Shown: piece by piece, positions 9,001 through 14,900 of the stretch | Layout of the letters: each line of letters opens with the position of its first letter | How positions within the stretch are numbered: the first letter of the stretch is position 1 | Source of the DNA: an uncultured bacterium | GTDB taxonomy: Bacteria; Actinomycetota; Coriobacteriia; Coriobacteriales; Coriobacteriaceae | Reading direction: 5' to 3' | NCBI GenBank assembly: GCA_905214435.1 | Contig: CAJMMA010000022.1 | Location: 1-26,876, forward strand | Length of the DNA: 26,876 nucleotides | Program-made: the position numbers and the translations under genes | Notes under the pieces: generated by a model | The model's input: the letters and a program-made list of their open reading frames with translations, nothing else | What the model was told of the DNA's origin: nothing | Database searches by the model: none

Positions 9001-9503
9001 GCAGCCGCTACGGCCTCGGCGTTTTCGTAAAACCTACCGCTTCTGGCAACTCCCTTGCTATTTGTATACGAATAGGTGCCGTCGGGGCGCGTGGTTCCGT
9101 TGAGCATCCACACGGCAATCTGGGTGGAGGCACGGGCGAGATCGGGCGACAGATTATGGCCGCCAAAGGAGGTACTGGAAGGATATCCGTGACAGACGAT
9201 GGCGGCAAATTCGTCATCGAGCCATGTCCAGCCCTGGTCATATGTGCGCCATGGTCCTCCCGGCTTGCTGGGACCGGGGCAGTCTTGATTCATGCAGTAC
9301 GAAATCGAAGTGTCCTGTGCCTCGTATTTACCGACACCGAAGGGGCCGCAGCCGTCGCTTATGGTGCGGAAATTAAGGGCGTCACTCCCGTCGACGGCGA
9401 GTGCGGCCCCTGGGGCCAAGCAGCCGATCAGAAAAAAGAGGAGCAGGAGCAGCGGACCTGTTGCGATTGCGCTGTGGACAGAGTGCGTGGGTGCGTTGGA
9501 CAT
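6072..9503 (-). CDS. thioester-domain adhesin with SpaA/Cna-B repeats and LPATG anchor
   Basis: This 1143-aa cell-wall surface protein has a signal peptide (hydrophobic about 16-36, ending AALA). An N-terminal thioester-type domain (about 40-205) has SYCMNQ (C70) and TQIAVW (Q128), the Cys and Gln pair that forms an internal thioester for covalent host binding in this class. About six SpaA/Cna-B-like Ig domains follow (near 217-305, 309-405, 410-530, 535-640, 641-750, 752-838). Most carry an E-box such as YYLVETKAPAGY, FTIYESKAPEGY, YEVVETQAPKGY or YTLRETMSP, whose Glu supports Lys-Asn/Asp isopeptide bonds. After a further domain comes LPATG (1108-1112), a hydrophobic helix and a basic tail, a sortase sorting signal. 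AAGGAG precedes the start. No sortase gene is in the window, so the anchor enzyme must be encoded elsewhere. It may act as a stand-alone adhesin or as a pilus tip. Confidence 0.9.
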   Translation of the reverse strand: MSNAPTHSVHSAIATGPLLLLLFFLIGCLAPGAALAVDGSDALNFRTISDGCGPFGVGKYEAQDTSISYCMNQDCPGPSKPGGPWRTYDQGWTWLDDEFAAIVCHGYPSSTSFGGHNLSPDLARASTQIAVWMLNGTTRPDGTYSYTNSKGVARSGRFYENAEAVAAARWLYESAKSGSIKAAPHRARRYHGPVSGEGRHQDMLYVLPAVSVSFQKQSSQAGITAGNGTYRLGGATFDIFESAGDARVGTIQTDENGRTQATLLPNTAYYLVETKAPAGYIPRGDRIAFTTQNSGEHVAINEQPGTITLRIAKIDAATDAGAQVGASLAGAEFTCVSQSTPSWTRTLTTDENGRAILNDVPLGTFTIYESKAPEGYLISNDCWSYTVGAEQLGDTGIVELESRIPNTPIAFDLEISKFKDHGDNDESGLKQPAGGVVFEVVSNSSQQVVGTLTTNVYGFASTKDQSEAWFGAGKRPAGAHGAIPYDRAGYTVREVAETVPEGFKQAGEWTITAEQTADGAELQYIIDNHALSTHLQIVKRDAQTGGTVPLAGFTFQLLDSHHEPVSQTCWYPAHNVMNTFTTDTTGAVTLPESLNPGAYYVHETSAKEPYLRGEDLEITIPADRNLTPVAVASFYDDAATGSIEIIKTDAVDGHALAGATFDIRASGDIVRTDDSIVALDGETVATVTTDERGHARVDHLSLGCGTATYEVVETQAPKGYLLDPTPHTVKLSYADQQTPVIEMHLDVSNDYTKIDVSKVDACGGQEVTGAELVLCDSNGNEIDSWTSSGKPRHIEHLSPGTYTLRETMSPRTYDLAEEITFEVKATGEVQTMAMKDTPIEIRGSVDKRQEIAQPVASKLVANGDGKNRAKARANTQGTFCYTIDAKNESSTWVDELTITDDLECAKDGAAKLVAVETPIAVGDLNGLCNVWYRTSPAGTSDTGKQVNATLDDGHSNPWLETEEVTKPLGDDARLVDYDGWHLWKADIPTDKSVTLDTKDIDLTDDAVITGIRFEYGAVAADFTTRTEAGSWTRDDLKDEHDDLDDAKAALNSDARGAVVHMQATSSYTPQTALANSARVDLCRNGGGDKLEAHDEDRVIQRCALPQNLPATGSATIAACITALLTSGTAAIWFARLRSATRKH

Positions 9504-9608
9504 GGCTGCTCCTTATCCCTCGTGCGCCGCACGGGGAGGCCGCGGCGCTTGGGATGAGGCTACCGCCATGGTTCATGCGGGTAAGTACCAGAAGCTGACC
9601 AAAAGCTT

Positions 9609-9631
9609 GCCCGATTTCTGACAAACCGGGC
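9609..9631 (-). promoter_or_regulatory. hairpin in the probable 5' leader of the thioester adhesin
   Basis: On the minus strand GCCCGGTTT pairs with AAATCGGGC over 9 bp through a 5-nt loop. The one imperfect position is a G-U wobble in the minus-strand RNA but an A-C mismatch in the plus-strand RNA, which points to the adhesin transcript. It is followed by AAGC and four U, so a weak terminator or attenuator is possible. The rest of 9504-9757 is AT-richer DNA in which I see no gene and no convincing minus-strand promoter. Confidence 0.35.
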
Positions 9632-9757
9632 TCAAATACAACAATCAGATAAAGGCGCAGGTAAAAGATAGTAAGGAAAGAAAGACAAAGGTCCTCATCT
9701 CCACAATTGGCGTAGTTTTCAAACGATTCTCCACAGCTAAAACAAGCATCGACACCC

Positions 9758-9787
9758 TTGTATCGAACAAGACAACCGCGTTATACT
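9758..9787 (+). promoter_or_regulatory. promoter of tRNA-Gly
   Basis: A -35-like TTGTAT (9758-9763) and a -10 TATACT (9782-9787) are 18 bp apart. The -10 ends 13 bp before the mature tRNA start, the usual distance for a tRNA promoter. Confidence 0.6.
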
Positions 9788-9800
9788 AGCCAACACACAA

Positions 9801-9875
9801 GCGGGCATCGCCAAGTGGTAAGGCATCAGCTTCCCAAGCTGACACTCGCGGGTTCGAGTCCCGTTGCCCGCTCCA
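9801..9875 (+). tRNA. tRNA-Gly (anticodon CCC)
   Basis: The cloverleaf folds fully: acceptor GCGGGCA/TGCCCGC, D stem GCC/GGC, anticodon stem TCAGC/GCTGA with loop TTCCCAA (anticodon CCC), and T arm GCGGG-TTCGAGT-CCCGT. The discriminator is T and CCA is encoded (9873-9875). It decodes GGG. Its 3' end is repeated 193 bp downstream (10051-10068). Confidence 0.97.
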
Positions 9876-9886
9876 GTAAAAAGCAC

Positions 9887-9919
9887 AAGCACGGCGCCAT
9901 CACGGTGCCGTGCTTTTTT
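9887..9919 (+). terminator. intrinsic terminator of tRNA-Gly
   Basis: A 12-bp stem (AAGCACGGCGCC, 9887-9898, with 9904-9915, one G-T pair) ends in a six-T run, 12 bp after the encoded CCA. Confidence 0.9.
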
Positions 9920-9930
9920 CAATAAAGTGC

Positions 9931-10068
9931 CGGGACTCGAACCCGCCAGGGTGCGAGCGTTAAATAAACGCGAAGCGTTTATAGCGAGCAGGCAAGGTCG
10001 CCGATAGGCGACCGCAGCCGGTGCGGATTTGCGAAGCAAATACGCGGATGTCCCGTTGCCCGCTCCAT
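9931..10068 (+). repeat. post-tRNA element: inverted T-arm, three hairpins, duplicated tRNA-Gly 3' end
   Basis: The element begins with an exact 16-nt inverted copy of the tRNA-Gly T arm (9931-9946 against 9848-9863). Three hairpins follow: TAAACGC-GAA-GCGTTTA (9966-9982), GGTCGCC-GATA-GGCGACC (9997-10014) and ATTTGC-GAA-GCAAAT (10028-10042). It closes with an exact 18-nt direct copy of the tRNA 3' end including CCA (10051-10068 = 9858-9875). The same plan is seen after tRNA-Lys. It could be a remnant of integration at the tRNA, or a palindromic repeat family tied to tRNA genes; no integrase is present. Confidence 0.7.
10017..10054 (+). repeat. 38-bp direct repeat, copy 1
   Basis: It matches 10146-10183 at 36 of 38 positions and contains the ATTTGC-GAA-GCAAAT hairpin. 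It overlaps the end of the post-tRNA element. Confidence 0.9.
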
Positions 10069-10145
10069 CGACCAAGGCGGATTTTGGGAAAAGCGGATTC
10101 AACCGACGTTAGCGCCGCTTCCCCGGACCGGGACATGCCGCCTGA

Positions 10146-10183
10146 AGCCGGTGCGGATTTGCAAAGCAAATACGCGGACGTCC
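10146..10183 (+). repeat. 38-bp direct repeat, copy 2
   Basis: This is the second copy of the repeat at 10017-10054, differing at two positions (one in the hairpin loop). It is not followed by a tRNA 3' end, which suggests an older, decayed post-tRNA element. The DNA between the copies and up to purB (10069-10299) holds other short GC-rich palindromes but no gene. Confidence 0.85.
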
Positions 10184-10249
10184 TCATGGCCGCTCTTGCG
10201 GCAAAATGTTAGGTTAATGCCTGCAGCCCATACTCGCACCCGCGCACGG

Positions 10250-10255
10250 TACAAT
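10250..10255 (+). promoter_or_regulatory. candidate -10 box of purB
   Basis: TACAAT lies 44 bp upstream of the purB start, in the same GGTACAATG context as the tRNA-Lys promoter. No clear -35 is visible at the right distance, and no purine riboswitch or PurR-like operator was recognised. Confidence 0.4.
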
Positions 10256-10299
10256 GGTTGGGTTACGACCAACGTGCCAATAACCAAAAAGGAGCCGCT

Positions 10300-11643
10300 A
10301 TGATCGATCGCTATACCCGCCCGGAGATGGGACATATCTTCTCCCTCGAGAACAAATACGCCATTTGGCAGGAGATTGAGGTCCTGGCCTGCGAGGCTCA
10401 GGCGGAGCTCGGCAAGATCGGTATTTCTAAAGAAGAGGCCCAGTGGATTCGCGACCACGCCAACTTTGAGAAGGCGAAGGTTGACGAGATCGAGGAGGTC
10501 ACGCGCCACGATGTCATCGCCTTCCTGACCAACATGAAGGAATATATCGACGCCGATGTTCCCGAGGGCGAGCCCAAGCCTAGCCGCTGGGTTCACTACG
10601 GTATGACCAGCTCCGACCTGGGTGATACGGCTCTGTGCTATCAGCTTACTCAGGCGTGTGACCTGATTATCGAGGACGTCAAGAAGCTCGGCGTGATCTG
10701 CAAGCGCCGCGCCTTCGAGGAGCGCAATACGCTCTGCGCCGGCCGCACCCACGGCATTCATGCCGAGCCGATGACCTTCGGTATGAAGTTTGGCTCTTGG
10801 GCCTGGGAGCTCAAGCGCGATCTCGATCGTCTTGAGGACGCTCGCAAGAACGTTGCCTTCGGTGCCATCTCCGGTGCCGTCGGCACCTACAGCTCCATCG
10901 AGCCGTTCGTCGAGGAGTACGTCTGCAAGCACTTGGGCCTGGTCCACGATCCGCTGTCCACGCAGGTCATCAGCCGCGATCACCATGCCTACCTTGCCGG
11001 CGTGCTTGCCACTACGGCGGCCACCTGCGAGCGCATCGCGACCGAGGTTCGCAACCTGCAGAAGACCGATACGCTCGAGGCCGAGGAGCCCTTCCGTAAG
11101 GGCCAAAAGGGCAGCTCCGCCATGCCGCACAAGCGCAACCCGATCACCATGGAGAAGGTCTGTGGCCTATCGCGCGTCGTGAAGTCCAACGCCCAGGTCG
11201 CCTTTGACAACGTTGCCCTGTGGCACGAGCGCGACATTTCGCACTCCTCCGCCGAGCGCGTCGCCCAGGCTGATAGCTTCATCGCGCTTGACCATATGTT
11301 CCAGTGCCTCATTCGTGTTATCGACGGCCTGCAGCTGTATCCGGCTCGCATGATGGCCAACCTCAACAAGACTCGCGGCCTCATCTTCTCCTCCAAGGTC
11401 CTGCTGGCCCTCGTCGACACGGGCATCACCCGCGAGGACGCCTACGCTATCGTGCAGGAAAATGCCATGGCCACCTGGCACGAGGTACAGGATTGTGTCT
11501 CCGGCCCCACCTTTAAGGAGCGTCTCGAAGCCGATCCGCGCTGCACCGTCAGCCAGGAGAAGCTCGACGAGATTTTCGATCCGTGGGACTTCCTCACCCG
11601 CATCGACACAGTCTTCGATCGCCTGGAGCAGCTCGAGTTCTAA
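10300..11643 (+). CDS. purB: adenylosuccinate lyase
   Basis: The 447-aa protein starts at ATG 10300 behind AAAGGAG; the longer frame from 10258 starts in the promoter region. PurB works in the cytoplasm, releasing fumarate from SAICAR in IMP synthesis and from adenylosuccinate in AMP synthesis. The fumarase/aspartase superfamily signature GSSAMPHKRNPI is at about 271-282, and the upstream RTHGIHAEPMTFG and TSSDLGDTA blocks carry further active-site residues. The length is normal for the family. It appears to be a single-gene unit; purC lies about 11 kb downstream. The last 40 bp of conserved coding sequence (11594-11633) recur exactly at 15358-15397, so the gene's end has been duplicated around the following surface-protein gene. 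The present C-terminus is LEQLEF, that of the distant copy LEQLSFE. Confidence 0.97.
   Translation: MIDRYTRPEMGHIFSLENKYAIWQEIEVLACEAQAELGKIGISKEEAQWIRDHANFEKAKVDEIEEVTRHDVIAFLTNMKEYIDADVPEGEPKPSRWVHYGMTSSDLGDTALCYQLTQACDLIIEDVKKLGVICKRRAFEERNTLCAGRTHGIHAEPMTFGMKFGSWAWELKRDLDRLEDARKNVAFGAISGAVGTYSSIEPFVEEYVCKHLGLVHDPLSTQVISRDHHAYLAGVLATTAATCERIATEVRNLQKTDTLEAEEPFRKGQKGSSAMPHKRNPITMEKVCGLSRVVKSNAQVAFDNVALWHERDISHSSAERVAQADSFIALDHMFQCLIRVIDGLQLYPARMMANLNKTRGLIFSSKVLLALVDTGITREDAYAIVQENAMATWHEVQDCVSGPTFKERLEADPRCTVSQEKLDEIFDPWDFLTRIDTVFDRLEQLEF
11594..11633 (+). repeat. 40-bp direct repeat of purB 3' end, copy 1
   Basis: These 40 bp inside the end of purB (encoding TRIDTVFDRLEQL) are identical to 15358-15397. 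Weaker similarity continues past the stop codon in both places (a TTGACC-type segment, then an ATCAAACC/TTTCAACC segment). The 3.7 kb between the copies holds only the BIG2 surface gene and its control region. Confidence 0.95.
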
Positions 11644-11715
11644 TTGACCGATTTGGGACGCAATCAAACCAATTAGTTTTCTTTTGGTCCCATTTGATGT
11701 ATGACCTTCTAGCCC

Positions 11716-11753
11716 AAGCCCCGTTGGTAACCCGTTTTGCCAACGGGGCTTTT
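11716..11753 (+). terminator. intrinsic terminator of purB
   Basis: A 12-bp perfect stem (AAGCCCCGTTGG, 11716-11727, with 11740-11751) is followed by a short T run (11750-11753). Upstream, TGGGAC and GTCCCA (about 11653-11691) form a wider inverted repeat. The rest of 11644-11942 holds the promoter of the surface gene described separately. Confidence 0.8.
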
Positions 11754-11848
11754 GCGTGAGAGTGTCGGGAAAGCTTCACTTCAACAGACGATTTTATGAT
11801 GCGGGAGCATCGCTTGCCGACAATTTGACTCTTCCGACAAACACTAGC

Positions 11849-11880
11849 TTGCCAGTCTCAGTCGGGGGGGGGGGTATCCT
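11849..11880 (+). promoter_or_regulatory. candidate phase-variable promoter with an 11-G spacer tract
   Basis: A -35-like TTGCCA (11849-11854, 5 of 6 to consensus) and a -10-like TATCCT (11875-11880, 4 of 6) are separated by 20 bp, of which the last 11 are an uninterrupted G run (11864-11874). Loss of three G would give the optimal 17-bp spacing. Slippage in such a tract would alter transcription of the surface gene at 11943, as known for the poly-G spacer of meningococcal porA. The promoter itself is inferred. Confidence 0.5.
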
Positions 11881-11896
11881 TAAGCCAATTTTAAGG
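11878..11896. repeat. small inverted repeat at the candidate transcription start
   Basis: CCTTAA (11878-11883) and TTAAGG (11891-11896) are separated by 7 nt. The pair overlaps the candidate -10 and start region of the surface gene, so it could be an operator or a leader hairpin; function is unknown. Confidence 0.4.
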
Positions 11897-11905
11897 TGCG
11901 GGAGA

Positions 11906-11938
11906 ATGCTGCGTTTTTTCACGAGAGATTGGACTTAG
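11906..11938 (+). other. possible 10-codon upstream ORF
   Basis: ATG at 11906 reads MLRFFTRDWT and stops at TAG 11936-11938, five bases before the surface-gene ATG, with AAGG nine bases upstream. The surface gene has AGGGGA directly touching its ATG, too close for normal use, so coupling to this short ORF is conceivable. Confidence 0.25.
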
Positions 11939-11942
11939 GGGA

Positions 11943-14900
11943 ATGAGAAAAGGGTTTTGGAGGATAGCCGCTGCATTTTGTGGCGTTTTGGCTGCCGTTA
12001 CGGCAGTTTCAATCGCTACGCCATCAATAGCGGTCGCATCGGAAACTAAGGGAGGAGAGGTTCTCGTTTCTGTTTCACAGGACAGTGTCTTGAAATATTG
12101 TTCTGTTGCGGTCGGGCAAAGACTGAATGGAAGTGTCCGCTTTTCGCTTCCGGGAGCTCCGTCCCAGGAGATAGCTCAAGCGGCGCAAAACCCCGAGAAT
12201 TACACGCTAACGATTTCGAGTGATGATGCAGAGAATATCTCGCTTTCAAACATCTATGGACAATGGGAATATACGTTGTCCCCAGTGTCTGTTGGAGACG
12301 GCAAACTTCGGATAACTGCTGAGTTCAATTATGAGGGTTACAAAGCGGAGGGTTATCTTGAAATAAGCCTTGCTAAGTCTCAAAACAAAATAAAAGAAAT
12401 AAAGTATGCGAACAATTCGGACAAGGCAAAGCCTGTGTCTTCTCTGACGTTGTTATATATCGAGAAGTGTCCTGTTTGCGGAAAACAACACTATGGCTCC
12501 GAGAAAGGGAAAGTGCTGCTCGCGTTTGAGCGGCCCGATGAGGAGCCGACGGCGTTTGATATCTATGGAAATAGCTCTTATGACGATGGGTCGGGGCTTT
12601 ATACGCAGCTAAGCAGTGATCAGATAACGGAGTGTAGCAATTCTGCCGATTATCAGCTGCAGGCTCCTGTTTATATTAATCCGCACAGCAGCAGCGCTAG
12701 TGAGCTCCGGGTAGGCGTGAGTGACTACGCGCAAGATATTTATCAGAAGAAACGACTCTGCGACGTGGTGATGAAGGAGCAGGGCCCCGCTTTTGTTGAC
12801 AAAAACATGAACGGAAAAATGGCTATCGGTTCTAATGCATGGATCCGTTCGGATGATTTACTTGATGTTGAACTGAATTCAACCGGGCAAGCTTGCAGAG
12901 ATTCATCGCGTGACTACCAATCTCAAACGTGGCAATTATCCTATTCAGTTAAAAAAGGACAAGACGTTGTTTCGATAGAGGGAGATTGGGTCACCGCAAT
13001 CAAGGTGGGGACTGCAACTATTGAGGTGACGGATTCGTTCGGCGGTAAACATGTCGGCACCATAGATGTGATTCCCTACCCATCCGTAAAGCCTTCGATT
13101 GCATTCTTGAAGGAGAGCGAAATCTCAATCGAAAGTGAGTTGGCTCCAGACCGTGCCGGTATGGACGATTATCTGCTTGATCCGACCAGAAATCGCGATT
13201 ACTTTGGAACTGTGATGACGGAGGAGGCCGTAGACCTTCTCGATGAGTATCCATATTCTGAATATCGATTCGTGTCATCAGACCTTAGCATCGTTAGCAT
13301 CGAGATGTATGCTGTGAGCTCAAGTACAGCAGGATATTTCGCGCATCCGAATGGCTACGGCACTGCAAAGATAGACGTCTATCTCGGTGACCCCGATAAT
13401 GGAGGCCTTCTCTGCGACACTATGACCGTTCACGTCGTCAAGCCGGGCGAGGAACCTGCAAAAACTACGGTCTCCATTACGGATGGTTACTCAACATCTA
13501 TGGACAAGGGCACGACTCAGCAGCTGAAGGCAAAGGTCTCCCCTGATGACATGGCCAGCCAGGTTGTTTGGTCCTCTTCCAACGAGAGCGTCCTTACCGT
13601 CGACGCTAGCGGTCTTGTTACCGCTGTCGGTGACGGTGATGCCACGATCACGGCAACGGTTGATGGGGTCTCTGCAACCACGGATACAATTACGGTAACC
13701 ACTCCGGTCGTAAAGGTCTCGGGCGTCAGCCTCAGCGCGTCGAATCTTAAGCTTGCTGTGGGCGGTGAGCCCTCGACGTTGACCGCAACGGTTGAGCCCA
13801 ACAATGCAACGAATAAGAATGTGTCCTGGTCTTCGAGCGACCCGGAGGTCGCCACGGTTGCGGACGGCGTCGTGACCCCGGTCAAGGCCGGTGCTGCCAC
13901 GATCACCGTTACCACTGAGGACGGCGAGTATAGCGCCACGTGCAAGGTGACCGTTATTCAGCCTGCTACGGGCATCACGCTCGATAAGCAGAAGGTCGCG
14001 CTTGCGGGCACTGCAACCGAGCAGCTTAAGGCGGCGGTCGTTCCCGCGGAGGCTAACCAGACAGTTGTTTGGAAGTCCAGCAATGAGAGCGTCGCTACGG
14101 TCGATCAAACCGGAAAGGTGACGGCTGTCTCCAAGGGCGCCGCAACCATCACCGTTTCGACTGAAGACGGCGTCTATTCTCAGGATTGCGCGGTGACCGT
14201 CTCTAATCCCGCAACGAACCTTACGGTCGACCAGACCGCTCTTAACCTTAAGAAGGGCGAAGAGGGCACCGTGAAGATTTCTCTTGTTGGAGCCCTTGCG
14301 GGTGAGGTCGACGAGACCAAGCTTGCTCTGGATGACACGGGCGCTTCGAAGGCGTTTAAGGTTGTCGACAACGGCGATGGCTCCTACACCGTTACCGCCC
14401 TCAAGACCGGTTCTGGCTCATTTGTCATCACTGCAGAGTCGCTCTCCCAAACCGTCTCGGTGACCGTGACCAACCCCGTCCAGAAAGTCGAGCTCGACAA
14501 GACGAGCCTGTCCTTTACCGTCGGGGATGCCTCCGCAAAGCTCTCCGCAACGGTGAGTCCTGCCGATGCAGACGATACGACGGTGAGCTGGACCTCCAGC
14601 GACTCGTCGATCGCTACGGTCAAAGACGGCGTCGTGACGCCGCTTAAGGCCGGTACCGCCACGATCACCGTCACCTGTGGTGACAAAACAATGACCTGTA
14701 CCGTTACTGTAGCGGCGAGGACCATTGCGGGCGTTGCAGGTAGCGACGGAACGGACGTTAGCGTGAGCGCCGAGAACAATGCCGCTGCCGGCATTGCCCA
14801 GAACAACAGCATCTCTCTTGTGGTCGAGGAGCCGACAAATCTTACCGACGCCGCCAATGCTACGATTTCCGGCCTTGAGCAGGGGGCTACCAAGGTTGCC

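Noticed and set aside
8490..9557. Plus-strand ORF of 355 codons opposite the thioester adhesin
   Set aside because: The minus-strand frame carries the signal peptide, thioester motif and E-boxes, so this is a shadow.
9504..9800. Possible c-di-GMP riboswitch in the adhesin leader, suggested by the nearby GGDEF gene
   Set aside because: The conserved core sequences of c-di-GMP-I and -II riboswitches are not seen; only a simple hairpin is.
9966..10171. Hairpin tract considered as a CRISPR array
   Set aside because: The repeats are palindromes of different sequence without regular spacers, and no cas genes are present.
9737..10187. Minus-strand ORFs across tRNA-Gly and the repeats with GAGNGTRTRECQ-type sequence
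   Set aside because: These are translations of the antisense of a tRNA and its duplicated end, a common false gene call.
10099..11130. Minus-strand ORF of 343 codons opposite purB
   Set aside because: It runs antisense through purB and into the repeat tract; no domain or ribosome site supports it.
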